The notes below the pieces were generated by a model, which was not told the origin of the DNA, did not search any database, and was given only the letters and a program-made list of their open reading frames with translations. This document shows positions 1-9,027 of a DNA stretch of 34,801 nt, piece after piece. How positions within the stretch are numbered: position 1 is the stretch's first letter; every line of letters begins with the position of its first letter. This stretch comes from Bacteroidota bacterium (lineage in GTDB: Bacteria; Bacteroidota; Bacteroidia; Cytophagales; Cyclobacteriaceae), in assembly GCA_027593175.1 (NCBI GenBank), contig JAQCJI010000021.1:1-34801 (forward strand), read 5' to 3'. The position numbers were made by a program, and so were the translations under genes.

Positions 1-81
1 AAAATTGTTAAAATCCTTGCGGCCAACGCAAGCCCAGTGGAATACGATCAGCCCCTTTTCCTTGTAGATCCGGCAGGTTGA
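1..81 (+). CDS. accB: Acetyl-CoA carboxylase biotin carboxyl carrier protein, C-terminal fragment
   Basis: Only the last 26 codons lie in the window, and they end at a TGA. The readable tail ([16 protein letters not shown], then LVDPAG) matches the last beta strands of the biotinyl (lipoyl-like) domain of AccB. There the phrase PVEYDQPLF lies after the biotinylated lysine. The biotin site itself is upstream of the window. AccB carries the carboxybiotin between biotin carboxylase and carboxyltransferase in the first committed step of fatty acid synthesis. accC follows after about 23 bases, the usual accB-accC order, which supports the call although the fragment is short. Confidence 0.85.
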   Translation, partial: KIVKILAANASPVEYDQPLFLVDPAG

Positions 82-104
82 TTTTTTCACTAAATCAAAA
101 AAAC

Positions 105-1451
105 GTGTTTAAAAAAATATTAATTGCCAACCGTGGCGAAATCGCACTACGGATAATCCGTACCTGCAAGGAGATGGGTATCAAAACTGTAGCCGTCTAT
201 TCAACAGCGGATAAGGACAGCCTTCACGTACGATTTGCAGATGAAGCAGTTTGTATTGGGCCTGCCCCAAGCCGTGAGTCCTATTTAAATATCCCCCGTA
301 TCATTACAGCTGCTGAAATCACAAATGCTGACGCTATCCATCCTGGATATGGCTTCCTCTCCGAAAACGTAGAGTTTTCTAAAGTTTGCGAGGAGTACGG
401 CATCAAATTTATCGGTGCATCCCCAGACATGATTGTTAAAATGGGGGATAAAGCTACTGCAAAAGCGACCATGAAAGTTGCGGGGGTACCTACCATTCCA
501 GGTTCTGAGGGCTTGATTGACTCCATCGAACAAGGTTTAGCCATCGCCAAGGAGATAGGCTACCCAGTGATTCTCAAAGCCACGGCTGGTGGAGGAGGGA
601 GAGGAATGCGCATCGTAAAGAAGGACAATGAGTTCAAGAAAGCATGGGATGATGCCAAAATGGAATCTAGTGCTGCTTTTGGCAATGATGGCCTTTACCT
701 AGAAAAGTTTGTCGAAGAACCACGACACATTGAAATTCAAATTGTTGGGGACAGAACCGGTAAAGCATGCCACCTTTCGGAGCGCGACTGCTCCATTCAA
801 AGAAGACACCAAAAACTTGTAGAAGAAACTCCCTCTCCATTTATCACGGATGAACTTCGGGATGCCATGGGTAAAGCTGCCATTAAAGGAGCAGAAGCCA
901 TCGGTTACGAAGGGGCAGGAACTATCGAGTTTTTGGTCGACAAAAATCGCAACTTCTATTTTATGGAGATGAATACCCGAATTCAGGTAGAACATCCCAT
1001 TACCGAAGAGGTAACCGACTTTGACCTGATCAAAGAACAGATCAAAGTTGCTGCTGGAGAAACCGTCTCAGGACGAAACTATTATCCAAAGCTCTTCGCG
1101 ATGGAATGCAGAATCAATGCAGAAGATCCATCAAATGGATTCCGACCAAGCCCTGGTAAAATTCTGAATCTACATATTCCGGGAGGTCGTGGCGTACGGG
1201 TAGATTCGCATGTTTACGCAGGTTATGTCATCCCTCCCAATTATGACTCCCTGATCGCCAAGCTGATTGTAAGCGGGCAAACAAGAGAAGAGGTAATCGT
1301 TCGTATGAAGCGAGCCTTGGAGGAATTTGTGATTGATGGCATCAAAACCACGATCCCTTTCCATATCGCCTTACTCGAAAATGAAGAGTTCAAAGCCGGT
1401 AACTTCACCACCAAGTTTCTTGAAACCTTTGATTTTTCGGTGATTAAATAA
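105..1451 (+). CDS. accC: Acetyl-CoA carboxylase, biotin carboxylase subunit
   Basis: ATP-dependent carboxylation of biotin on AccB, the first half-reaction of acetyl-CoA carboxylase in the cytoplasm. The protein is 448 residues, the normal AccC length. It has an N-terminal pre-ATP-grasp domain beginning [16 protein letters not shown], the ATP-grasp glycine loop GGGGRGM near residues 162-168, and the catalytic [11 protein letters not shown] segment near 288-298. A biotin-carboxylase C-terminal domain follows. The frame is open back to a TTG at 78, but the GTG at 105 gives the canonical [12 protein letters not shown] start and avoids overlap with accB, so I chose it. No Shine-Dalgarno is visible. 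It is probably co-transcribed with accB and ends just before a strong terminator. Confidence 0.96.
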   Translation: MFKKILIANRGEIALRIIRTCKEMGIKTVAVYSTADKDSLHVRFADEAVCIGPAPSRESYLNIPRIITAAEITNADAIHPGYGFLSENVEFSKVCEEYGIKFIGASPDMIVKMGDKATAKATMKVAGVPTIPGSEGLIDSIEQGLAIAKEIGYPVILKATAGGGGRGMRIVKKDNEFKKAWDDAKMESSAAFGNDGLYLEKFVEEPRHIEIQIVGDRTGKACHLSERDCSIQRRHQKLVEETPSPFITDELRDAMGKAAIKGAEAIGYEGAGTIEFLVDKNRNFYFMEMNTRIQVEHPITEEVTDFDLIKEQIKVAAGETVSGRNYYPKLFAMECRINAEDPSNGFRPSPGKILNLHIPGGRGVRVDSHVYAGYVIPPNYDSLIAKLIVSGQTREEVIVRMKRALEEFVIDGIKTTIPFHIALLENEEFKAGNFTTKFLETFDFSVIK

Positions 1452-1473
1452 TAAGGAATTATAAAACCTTGAA

Positions 1474-1525
1474 GTAGCGCACAAAAAAAGGAGAAATTTT
1501 AGTTTCTCCTTTTTTTGTGCGCTAC
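1474..1525. terminator. Bidirectional intrinsic terminator between accC and pyk
   Basis: A perfect 23-bp inverted repeat with a 6-base loop (1497-1502). The left arm, 1474-1496, starts GTAGCGCAC and continues through seven A to GGAGAAA. The right arm, 1503-1525, is its exact reverse complement and contains seven T. It lies between two convergent genes, accC (plus) and pyk (minus). The stem mixes a GC-rich base with A/T tracts, so both transcripts can form a long hairpin containing a U run. Confidence 0.85.
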
Positions 1526-1545
1526 AAGCGAAAAGTCAGTTGTGT

Positions 1546-2976
1546 TTATTCCACCACATGCAATTTCAACATATTTGTTTTACCCTTTTGACTCAGTGGC
1601 ATACTTCCCGTATTGACAATAACCTCTCCTTTCTGTACATGCCCGTCTCGCTTCAAAATGGCCTCAATATCTGCAAATACTCCATCTGTTGAAGCTTGAC
1701 CTTCATAATAATATACCCGAACCCCCCAAACGAGAGATAATTGAGTCAAAAGTTTCTGATTTCTCGTAAATACAAAAATATTGGATAGTGGACGGTGGGA
1801 AGCCAATCGGAATCCAGTAAATCCGGAAGAAGTAATGCCTACAATGGCTTTTGCCCTCACATTTCTGGAAAGCCTAGCCGCCATTAAAATCAGGTTATTA
1901 CTCAAAAAGGTAGCATCCTCTTCTGGAATTTTATAAAGGTTATGGTAGATTTCAGCGTTTTCTTCCAAATAAGTGATGATGCTAGTCATCGCCTTCACGG
2001 TATGAGTCGGATACTTTCCGGAAGCAGTTTCTGCTGAAAGCATCACTGCATCGGCTCCATCCAAAACCGCATTCGCTACATCGTTGGTTTCTGCACGGGT
2101 AGGACGTGGATTTTGAATCATACTTTCCATCATCTGGGTAGCAATGATCACCGGCTTACAGGCTAGCTTGCATTTTTCCACCATTTTCTTTTGCCAAAGT
2201 GGCACAATTTCCATCGGCACCTCTACTCCTAGATCTCCTCGTGCTACCATGATTGCATCCGCAGCTTCAATAATCGCATCAATATTTTCTAGTGCTTCTG
2301 GCTTTTCAATTTTAGCAACAATTTTACAATCTTTCCCTGCTGCTTTGATTCGCTCACGCAAATCCACAATATCCGCAGCGGAACGAACGAAAGACAAGGC
2401 AATCCAATCCACATCATTGGCTAAACCAAATTCAAGATCCTCCAAATCCTTTTCAGTCAAGGATGGAGCAGAAATATTCGTATTCGGTAGGTTGATTCCC
2501 TTTCTAGATTTCAAAATACCCCCATGGATTACCGTACAATTCACAAATTTTCCATCGGTATCATTGACCACCAATTCTAGATTTCCATCGTCAATCAAGA
2601 TATGCTCCCCTTCTTGAACATCCTGAGGAAGATTCTTGTAGACTGTACTCACCAAAGATGCTGTACCAATCACAGGATCAGAGGTAATGGTGATTTTATC
2701 TCCTGGGTTAATTTCAACACCATTATTTTCAACTTCACCCACACGAATTTTTGGACCTTGTAAATCTTGAAGAATACCTAAATGGCAATTCAACTCTTTA
2801 TTTACTTTTCGGATGTTCTCTAGTACTTCCTTATGAACCTCATGGGAGCCATGTGAAAAATTGAGACGAAAAACATTCGCTCCAGCAAAAGCCAAGTCCT
2901 TGATTATTTTGTAAGTATTCGAAGCTGGACCAATGGTGGCTAAAATTTTTGTCTTTTTAAAAGGTAAATGAGGCAT
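1546..2976 (-). CDS. pyk: Pyruvate kinase
   Basis: Converts phosphoenolpyruvate and ADP to pyruvate and ATP, the last step of glycolysis. At 476 residues it has normal bacterial length. The N-terminus carries the substrate-binding NVFRLNFSHGSHE stretch (residues 34-46). The catalytic signature AKIEKPEALENID (221-233) includes the active-site lysine and a metal-binding glutamate, and MVARGDLGVEVP follows at 243-254. The C-terminal allosteric-type domain is present. The ATG lies 6 bases downstream of the stop of the IPExxxVDY gene, so the two form a minus-strand operon. It converges on accC across the inverted-repeat terminator. Confidence 0.97.
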   Translation of the reverse strand: MPHLPFKKTKILATIGPASNTYKIIKDLAFAGANVFRLNFSHGSHEVHKEVLENIRKVNKELNCHLGILQDLQGPKIRVGEVENNGVEINPGDKITITSDPVIGTASLVSTVYKNLPQDVQEGEHILIDDGNLELVVNDTDGKFVNCTVIHGGILKSRKGINLPNTNISAPSLTEKDLEDLEFGLANDVDWIALSFVRSAADIVDLRERIKAAGKDCKIVAKIEKPEALENIDAIIEAADAIMVARGDLGVEVPMEIVPLWQKKMVEKCKLACKPVIIATQMMESMIQNPRPTRAETNDVANAVLDGADAVMLSAETASGKYPTHTVKAMTSIITYLEENAEIYHNLYKIPEEDATFLSNNLILMAARLSRNVRAKAIVGITSSGFTGFRLASHRPLSNIFVFTRNQKLLTQLSLVWGVRVYYYEGQASTDGVFADIEAILKRDGHVQKGEVIVNTGSMPLSQKGKTNMLKLHVVE

Positions 2977-2982
2977 ATTTTA

Positions 2983-3411
2983 TTAATAAGTTAATAGGTT
3001 TTCTTTTGATTTTAGTTTGGAAATATCAATCCGTACAATGCTTTGTACCAAGGTATTTCGCGAAAGTTTTTCCATAAAATTGCTCAAATCCAATTGTTCA
3101 GTTTCATCTTGAAACAGCAGGAAATAGTCTAAATTTTTCAACTCTGGGATCAAATAAGCTGGTTTCTGAGAGGAATTAAGCGCTTTATTTTTCAAAAGCT
3201 GAATAAATCCATGCGGTAAAGAAAGAAAATACTGAGCGATTTCTAACTTCTCTGCGTTTAGAAACTCCAACTCCAAATCATCGACTTTCACCAAGTTGAG
3301 TTCTAACTCTTGATTGACTAACCAAGCCATCCGATATTCCCTAATTGGAGACACGATTCCAAGCAATTCAAAGTCAAAGGTAGGTTCAATTTGTAGCTTA
3401 GCCTTCTTCAT
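2983..3411 (-). CDS. IPExxxVDY family protein of unknown function
   Basis: A 142-residue soluble protein with no signal peptide or membrane segment. It contains the family signature in the form IPELKNLDY (residues 88-96), where valine is replaced by leucine. Proteins of this family occur in Bacteroidota next to pyk and the acpP-fabF-rnc genes, as here; the biochemical function is not known. The N-terminal half is rich in acidic and hydrophobic alternation (WLVNQELELNLVKVDDLELE), suggesting beta strands. It is the first gene of an operon with pyk and is divergent from acpP. The link to glycolysis or fatty acid synthesis rests on position only. Confidence 0.85.
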   Translation of the reverse strand: MKKAKLQIEPTFDFELLGIVSPIREYRMAWLVNQELELNLVKVDDLELEFLNAEKLEIAQYFLSLPHGFIQLLKNKALNSSQKPAYLIPELKNLDYFLLFQDETEQLDLSNFMEKLSRNTLVQSIVRIDISKLKSKENLLTY

Positions 3412-3433
3412 TGGGGATGATCAGTAGGGAAAA

Positions 3434-3441
3434 CAAAAATA
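3434..3441 (-). promoter_or_regulatory. Candidate -7 element for the IPExxxVDY-pyk operon
   Basis: The minus strand reads TATTTTTG, an exact match to the Bacteroidota -7 consensus TAnnTTTG. It lies about 23 bases upstream of the IPExxxVDY ATG. A TTG occurs 15 bases further upstream, shorter than the usual 19-21, so only the -7 box is well supported. Confidence 0.45.
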
Positions 3442-3501
3442 GAAATTAAAACGGAGCAAGAGGCATATTCGCTATCTGCAAAATTTACTTACCCCATTTC
3501 T

Positions 3502-3532
3502 TTGTCAATTAAGCATTAAATATATTTCTTTG
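3502..3532 (+). promoter_or_regulatory. Candidate promoter of the acpP-fabF-rnc operon
   Basis: A TTG at 3502-3504 is followed after 20 bases by TTTCTTTG at 3525-3532. This fits the Bacteroidota arrangement of TTG at -33 and TAnnTTTG at -7, with one mismatch in the -7 box. The predicted start of transcription would be near 3539, giving a leader of about 24 bases before the acpP ATG at 3563. Confidence 0.45.
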
Positions 3533-3562
3533 CGGAAAGTTATTAACTAAACTGATCACAAA

Positions 3563-3799
3563 ATGTCTGAAATTGCACAAAAAGTAAAGGCCATCATTGT
3601 TGACAAACTTGGCGTAGAAGAATCTGAAGTAACTATGGAAGCAAGCTTTACCAATGATCTTGGCGCTGATTCTTTGGACACTGTAGAATTAATTATGGAA
3701 TTCGAAAAAGAATTCAATATTTCTATTCCAGACGACCAAGCAGAACAAATAGGTACCGTAGGCGCAGCTGTGGCGTACCTTGAGGCTAACGTAAAATAA
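3563..3799 (+). CDS. acpP: Acyl carrier protein
   Basis: A small acidic cytoplasmic protein of 78 residues that carries growing acyl chains as thioesters on 4'-phosphopantetheine. The prosthetic-group site is Ser37 in [10 protein letters not shown], the classic DSL motif. Helix II acidic residues ([12 protein letters not shown]) that dock with FabF-type enzymes follow. The ATG start is unambiguous. It is the first gene of a plus-strand cluster; fabF begins 21 bases after its stop, so carrier and condensing enzyme are expressed together. Confidence 0.98.
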   Translation: MSEIAQKVKAIIVDKLGVEESEVTMEASFTNDLGADSLDTVELIMEFEKEFNISIPDDQAEQIGTVGAAVAYLEANVK

Positions 3800-3820
3800 A
3801 CAGTACTCAAATTCATTTTT

Positions 3821-5071
3821 ATGAATTTAAAAAGAGTTGTAGTAACGGGCATGGGTGCACTCACACCGATCGGAAATACCAAAGACGAGTTCTGGAAAGG
3901 ATTAGCCTCTGGTGTGAGTGGCGCTGGGCCTATTACTCATTTTGATGCCTCCCTCTTCAAAACCCAGTTTGCCTGCGAAGTAAAAAAAATTGACATCGAA
4001 CAATTTATCGAGCGAAAAGAAGCTCGCAAAATGGATCTCTTTACCCAATATGCTATGGTAGCCGTTGAGGAAGCCATGGGTGATTCAGGTCTCAACCTAG
4101 AAATACTTGATCTTTCCCGTGCTGGAGTGATTTGGGGCTCAGGTATCGGAGGAATTAAAACCTTCCAAGATGAAGTGATGGCTTTTTCCCATGGGGATGG
4201 CACTCCTCGATTCAACCCCTTCTTTATCCCAAAAATGATTGCCGACATTTCCGCGGGTTTTATCTCCATTAAATATGGTTTTAGAGGCCCTAATTTTGTC
4301 ACAGTTTCTGCATGTGCTTCTGCTACCAATGCCTTAATCGATGCCTTTAACTACATCCGGTTGGGCAAAGCAGATGTATTTATTAGTGGTGGATCAGAAG
4401 CTGCCATAACCGAATCTGGTATCGGTGGATTCAATGCCATGAAAGCCCTTTCCCAACGAAATGACTCTCCGCATACTGCCTCTAGGCCTTTTGACAACGA
4501 CCGTGATGGTTTTGTCTTGGGTGAAGGCGCCGGCGCTTTGATACTGGAGGAGCTGGAGCATGCCAAAGCAAGGGGAGCAAAAATATATGCCGAATTAGTC
4601 GGTGGCGGGATGACCGCAGATGCCAATCACATCACTGCTCCACATCCTGAAGGACTAGGTGCAAGTACTGTGATGCGAATTACACTCGAAGATGCAGGAC
4701 TTCAGCCTGAACAAATTGATTACATCAATGTACATGGGACCTCAACCCCACTTGGTGATGTAAGCGAAACTAAAGCCATCCAGCAAATATTTGGGGAGCA
4801 CGCGTATCAATTGAATATCAGCAGTACGAAGTCCATGACAGGGCACCTTCTAGGGGCTGCAGGGGCTATCGAAGCAATTGCCTGCATCATGGCCATGCAG
4901 CACAGCCTTGTTCCACCTACGATTAACCATTTTACGGACGACGAGGCATTTGACCCTAGGCTCAACCTGACTTTCAACAAGCCACAGAAAAGAGAAATTA
5001 ACTATGCGCTAAGTAATACCTTCGGATTTGGTGGACACAATTGCTCTGTCATTTTTAAAAAATACACCTGA
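3821..5071 (+). CDS. fabF: Beta-ketoacyl-[acyl-carrier-protein] synthase II
   Basis: Elongating condensing enzyme of type II fatty acid synthesis that joins malonyl-ACP to acyl-ACP. The full length of 416 residues is typical. The thiolase-fold Cys-His-His triad is visible: Cys165 in VSACASATNA, His305 in NVHGTSTPLGD and His342 in MTGHLLGAAGAIE. The C-terminal glycine-rich NTFGFGGHN is also present. It sits between acpP and rnc, the order common in Bacteroidota. A separate fabB or fabH is not in the window. Confidence 0.97.
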   Translation: MNLKRVVVTGMGALTPIGNTKDEFWKGLASGVSGAGPITHFDASLFKTQFACEVKKIDIEQFIERKEARKMDLFTQYAMVAVEEAMGDSGLNLEILDLSRAGVIWGSGIGGIKTFQDEVMAFSHGDGTPRFNPFFIPKMIADISAGFISIKYGFRGPNFVTVSACASATNALIDAFNYIRLGKADVFISGGSEAAITESGIGGFNAMKALSQRNDSPHTASRPFDNDRDGFVLGEGAGALILEELEHAKARGAKIYAELVGGGMTADANHITAPHPEGLGASTVMRITLEDAGLQPEQIDYINVHGTSTPLGDVSETKAIQQIFGEHAYQLNISSTKSMTGHLLGAAGAIEAIACIMAMQHSLVPPTINHFTDDEAFDPRLNLTFNKPQKREINYALSNTFGFGGHNCSVIFKKYT

Positions 5072-5076
5072 TACGC

Positions 5077-5817
5077 GTGAAGCTCTTTCAGCGAATAGGA
5101 ATCCACTCCCTCTTTTTTAGTGCGAAAGACAAAAAGCTTGCTGCCTCGATTCAATTAATTCTAGGAAACAAGCCTTTTAATTTGTCACTCTACCGACTCG
5201 CACTTACTCCTGCCGGCTTAGGAGAAGAAACTGACACAGGGTTTCAGAGATCCAACGAGCGCTTAGAATTTCTGGGTGACGCTATACTTGGTGCCGTTAT
5301 TGCCGAATATTTATTTAAAAAATATCCTTACCGAGACGAGGGATTTCTCACTGAAACAAGATCTAAGCTAGTCAATCGAGAGACTCTGAACGAAGTAGGA
5401 ATAAAAATCGGCTTAAAAAAAACCTTGCACTATATTATTGATAATCGACAGTTTGTAGGCAATAAATCCTTGTATGGAGATATCCTAGAAGCTTTTTTAG
5501 GGGCTGTATATTTGGATAGAGGTTATGCATTTACTAAAAAGTTGGTTCTACAACGAATCCTGATACACCTGGATTTAGAAGGAATGGTCACTACCATATC
5601 CAACCATAAAAGTAAACTAATTGAATGGTCGCAACGGGAAGGAAACCAAGTAGAATTTCAAGTTCTTCACGTAAACAGCAACCAAAGGTACAAAGAGTTT
5701 GTTGTAGCTGTGGTGGTCAACGGAAAAGAAGTGGCTCAAGGCAAAGGAGAAACCAAGAAAAAGGCGGAGCAAGAAGCCTCAAAAAATGCCTGTCAGATAC
5801 TTCAGATTCCTCGTTGA
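5077..5817 (+). CDS. rnc: Ribonuclease III
   Basis: Double-strand-specific endoribonuclease that processes rRNA precursors and structured mRNAs. The 246-residue protein has the RNase III signature ERLEFLGDAILG (61-72), the second catalytic acidic segment GDILEAFLGAVYLDRG (134-149), and a C-terminal double-stranded RNA-binding domain ending in GKGETKKKAEQEASKNA. The start is a GTG only 5 bases after the fabF stop, with no better ATG nearby, so it is probably translationally coupled to fabF. Confidence 0.96.
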   Translation: MKLFQRIGIHSLFFSAKDKKLAASIQLILGNKPFNLSLYRLALTPAGLGEETDTGFQRSNERLEFLGDAILGAVIAEYLFKKYPYRDEGFLTETRSKLVNRETLNEVGIKIGLKKTLHYIIDNRQFVGNKSLYGDILEAFLGAVYLDRGYAFTKKLVLQRILIHLDLEGMVTTISNHKSKLIEWSQREGNQVEFQVLHVNSNQRYKEFVVAVVVNGKEVAQGKGETKKKAEQEASKNACQILQIPR

Positions 5818-5841
5818 CCCTTTAAATTCAATGATTGAAGC

Positions 5842-7674
5842 ATGGATGTACTAAAGATTGCCGGCGCGACACTTAATCAAACTCCCCTGGATTGGAAGGG
5901 GAATTTTGACCGCATCGTCCTAGCAATCCAAAAAGCGCGTATGCAACAAGTTGAGCTCCTCTGCTTTCCTGAGCTGAGCCTCACTGGATATGGTGCGGAA
6001 GACCTTTTTCTTAGTCCTTGGTTTGCTGAAAAAGCAAAAAGCCAACTAGAGCTGCTCCTACCCTACTGTCGTGACATTACCCTCGCTGTTGGTTTACCCA
6101 TCCGTTTGGAAAATAAGGTCTTCAACACCATGGCTGTCATTGAAAATGGAGCCATAAAGGGTATTGTTGCCAAGCAATTTATGGCCATCGATGGCGTCCA
6201 CTATGAATTCAGATGGTTTACTCCTTGGACCGCATCACTACAAATCCCAATTGAAGTCAACGGCAAGCAAGTTCCATTTGGAGACCTAACCTTTGACTTA
6301 AAAGGTCTACACTACGGATTTGAGATTTGTGAAGATGCTTGGAGAGGGGTAGCCCGTCCGGGATTCCGATTGGGTGAAAGGAAAGTAGATTTAATTTTCA
6401 ATCCTAGTGCTTCTCATTTTGCAATGAATAAGACCATAGAGCGGAAAGAGCTGGTTTCCAAAAGTTCCGCTATGTTCAACTGCTACTATTTTTATGTCAA
6501 TTTACTGGGCAACGAGGCGGGAAGATTGATTTTTGATGGGGAGATTTTACTCGCGAAGGATGGAAAAATGCTTGGCCGAAACCAATTACTCTCTTTTGAA
6601 TCTGTTCAAGTATGCACTTTTTCTCTGGAGAATAAGGTTCAACCCATCGCTCCAATACAGTCGAAAGAATGGGAATTTGTACAGGCAGCTAGCTTGGCAC
6701 TTTTTGACTACCTCCGCAAGAGTAAAGCAAACGGATTTGTCCTGTCCCTTTCTGGAGGAGCAGACTCCTCTACCATCGCAGTTCTCGTTGCTGAAATGGT
6801 GCGAAGGGGTATCCATGAACTCGGGGTGGACGGATTTATTGCCAAACTTGGCCTTCCGCTCACAGCAAGCAAAGATAATCCCGAAAAAGACTTGGTAAAT
6901 CAACTCTTAACCACTGCCTATCAAGGAACAAAAAACTCAAGCACTTCCACCTTTAACTCTGCTAAAGTATTAGCGGAAAGCCTAGGAGCAGCGTTTTTGA
7001 GTTGGTCCATAGATGAGGAAGTGCAGTCCTACATCCAAACAATAGAGGGGGTACTAGGAAGGGCACTTACTTGGGAACAAGACGATATAAGCCTACAAAA
7101 TATTCAATCACGTACGCGCTCACCCATTATCTGGCTGTTAGCTAACATAAAAAACGCCTTGCTTCTATCCACTTCCAACCGAAGTGAGGGGGATGTAGGC
7201 TATACCACCATGGATGGAGATACTAGCGGAAGTATTTCACCAATTGCAGGAGTGGATAAGGATTTTGTGATCCATTGGTTGCAGTGGGCAGAAAAAAATC
7301 TAGACCGTCCAGGCCTTCGTGAAGTGAATGCGCTCACACCAACCGCTGAACTTCGTCCACGAGAACGAAGCCAAACGGATGAAAAAGACCTAATGCCCTA
7401 CTCCTTGTTAGTCGAAATAGAACGATTGGCAATCCGAGATCGTAATTCCCCCCTCGAGGTTTTTCATCAACTTCGGAAAAAAAATGAGTTTGAAGAGGCG
7501 GAATTGAAGGAATTTATTAAAAAATTCTTCCGACTTTGGTCAAGAAATCAATGGAAAAGGGAGCGCCTAGCCCCCTCCTTTCATTTGGATGATTTCAATG
7601 TGGATCCAAAAACATGGTGTCGATTCCCCATACTCTCTGGAGGATTTGAAGAAGAATTAAATCAATTAGATTAG
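5842..7674 (+). CDS. nadE: Glutamine-dependent NAD+ synthetase
   Basis: Last step of NAD biosynthesis: amidation of deamido-NAD using ammonia from glutamine. It has two domains in 610 residues. The N-terminal nitrilase/CN-hydrolase amidase shows the Glu44-Lys111-Cys163 triad (CFPELSLTGYG, VAKQFMAIDG, GFEICEDAW). The C-terminal synthetase has the ATP-pyrophosphatase P-loop SGGADSS at 304-310, and the conserved STSNRSEGDVGYTTMDGD segment further on. It starts 24 bases after rnc on the same strand and is followed 8 bases later by lgt, so it is likely in the same transcription unit. Confidence 0.95.
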   Translation: MDVLKIAGATLNQTPLDWKGNFDRIVLAIQKARMQQVELLCFPELSLTGYGAEDLFLSPWFAEKAKSQLELLLPYCRDITLAVGLPIRLENKVFNTMAVIENGAIKGIVAKQFMAIDGVHYEFRWFTPWTASLQIPIEVNGKQVPFGDLTFDLKGLHYGFEICEDAWRGVARPGFRLGERKVDLIFNPSASHFAMNKTIERKELVSKSSAMFNCYYFYVNLLGNEAGRLIFDGEILLAKDGKMLGRNQLLSFESVQVCTFSLENKVQPIAPIQSKEWEFVQAASLALFDYLRKSKANGFVLSLSGGADSSTIAVLVAEMVRRGIHELGVDGFIAKLGLPLTASKDNPEKDLVNQLLTTAYQGTKNSSTSTFNSAKVLAESLGAAFLSWSIDEEVQSYIQTIEGVLGRALTWEQDDISLQNIQSRTRSPIIWLLANIKNALLLSTSNRSEGDVGYTTMDGDTSGSISPIAGVDKDFVIHWLQWAEKNLDRPGLREVNALTPTAELRPRERSQTDEKDLMPYSLLVEIERLAIRDRNSPLEVFHQLRKKNEFEEAELKEFIKKFFRLWSRNQWKRERLAPSFHLDDFNVDPKTWCRFPILSGGFEEELNQLD

Positions 7675-7682
7675 AACTAAGC

Positions 7683-8783
7683 ATGCTTTCATTTCTTTTT
7701 AGCTTTATTGTTTGGGATCCTAGTCCCATGATCTTAGAATCGTTCGATCGCTTTAGGTGGTATGGTTTTCTTTTTGCATTGGGATTTATCATTTCCCAGC
7801 AAATCATGGTTTACTTTTTTAAGAAAGAAGGAAAAGACCCTGCATTAGTAGATAAACTCACTATTTACATGGTCTTAGCTACCATCATTGGCGCAAGATT
7901 AGGTCATGTACTGTTTTATGAGCCTGAAAAATACCTTGGCAACCCGATTGATATTTTTAAAATTTGGGAAGGAGGACTAGCCTCCCACGGTGCAGCGATT
8001 TCTCTTCCTATTGCACTATGGCTCTACTCGAAGCGCAATCAAGGGCAGCGCTACCTTTGGGTAGTGGACCGGATTGTAATCGTCACAGCGATGACTGGAG
8101 CGTTGATCCGCATGGGTAATTTGATGAATTCTGAAATTGGGGGTAAAGACACCAACTCTGATACAGGTATTGTCTATGCTAGAGATACAGAAGAAATTTT
8201 AAGTAGACTTCGTGTACCTATCGAATCCATAGAAGCCTATAAACCCACAGATCGAGACGCAGAGCTGAAGGGCACAGGGATAGTTCCAGTAAATTTCGAT
8301 GTGGTGATTACAAAAGGAAATTACACTAAAAAGAGCTTGGAATCCATACTTTCTCAAGACATCAAGTATGCGCTCACGGAGTTTAACTCTTCCAAGGAGT
8401 TTTTAGCAGAGCCATTGAATACTCCCTTACAACTAGATATTAAAGAACAGGCATCCAACTACCACGTGACTGTTAAAACTTTTGGACGGGTAAAATACCC
8501 AACCCAGATCTACGAAGCAGTGACCTATTTCTTAATATTTCTTTTACTTCTCAGCTTATGGCAATGCTACAAATCTAAACTCCCTGAAGGACTACTCTTC
8601 GGCTTATTTTTTATTCTAGTCTTCGGAATGCGATTTGTATGGGAATTTTTTAAGGAGAATCAAGTGGATTTTGAAGAATCTATGCAGTGGAATATGGGGC
8701 AACTTTTGAGCATCCCTCTTGTTATTTTGGGATTGGTCATGGTGATTAGAGCATTAAAAAAGGGAAGTCCACAAATCGACTAA
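7683..8783 (+). CDS. lgt: Phosphatidylglycerol-prolipoprotein diacylglyceryl transferase
   Basis: Inner-membrane enzyme that attaches diacylglycerol to the lipobox cysteine of prolipoproteins. The 366-residue sequence has several membrane segments. The core motifs include [10 protein letters not shown], the signature [14 protein letters not shown] and the late YPTQIYEA segment. About 100 residues sit between SEIGG and YPTQIYE ([16 protein letters not shown] onward, rich in charged residues). That insertion is typical of Bacteroidota Lgt and is absent from the shorter proteobacterial enzyme, so it is probably periplasmic. The stop overlaps the convergent yidD stop by 4 bases. Confidence 0.95.
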   Translation: MLSFLFSFIVWDPSPMILESFDRFRWYGFLFALGFIISQQIMVYFFKKEGKDPALVDKLTIYMVLATIIGARLGHVLFYEPEKYLGNPIDIFKIWEGGLASHGAAISLPIALWLYSKRNQGQRYLWVVDRIVIVTAMTGALIRMGNLMNSEIGGKDTNSDTGIVYARDTEEILSRLRVPIESIEAYKPTDRDAELKGTGIVPVNFDVVITKGNYTKKSLESILSQDIKYALTEFNSSKEFLAEPLNTPLQLDIKEQASNYHVTVKTFGRVKYPTQIYEAVTYFLIFLLLLSLWQCYKSKLPEGLLFGLFFILVFGMRFVWEFFKENQVDFEESMQWNMGQLLSIPLVILGLVMVIRALKKGSPQID

Positions 8784-9004
8784 GGTACGGGGTCGTGACC
8801 ATGTCCTCCCCAAGGGTGACATTTACCGATCCGTTTGAGCCCCAATAGGCCTCCTTTGAATAGGCCATGCTTGAGGATTGCTTCCTTCATGTACTGACTG
8901 CAGGTAGGACTATATCGACAGCTTGCAGGAAAAATTGGGGAAATTACATGTTGGTAGACCAGTACAGGAAATATGGCTATCTTTCGGAGGTAGGTATTGA
9001 ACAT
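8780..9004 (-). CDS. yidD: Membrane protein insertion efficiency factor YidD
   Basis: Small membrane-associated protein that assists YidC-dependent insertion of inner-membrane proteins. It contains the family core [16 protein letters not shown] and ends in [13 protein letters not shown], both diagnostic. The frame also offers ATGs at 9016 and 9025. I chose the third methionine (start 9004, 74 residues) because it gives the usual family length, with an amphipathic segment before VYQHVISP. If the longest form is used, only 2 bases separate its start from the divergent BamA-like gene. The gene is not linked here to rnpA, yidC or rpmH, its usual partners in other phyla. Confidence 0.93.
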   Translation of the reverse strand: MFNTYLRKIAIFPVLVYQHVISPIFPASCRYSPTCSQYMKEAILKHGLFKGGLLGLKRIGKCHPWGGHGHDPVP

Positions 9005-9027
9005 AGTGCTTACCATTTTGGTCAAAC

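Noticed and set aside
2144-2617. 157-residue open frame opposite pyk
   Set aside because: Lies wholly on the complementary strand of a strongly conserved enzyme and has the biased composition of an antisense shadow.
3556-4626. Open frames antisense to acpP and fabF (108, 130 and 91 codons)
   Set aside because: They are shadows of conserved coding sequence, with no recognisable motifs or starts.
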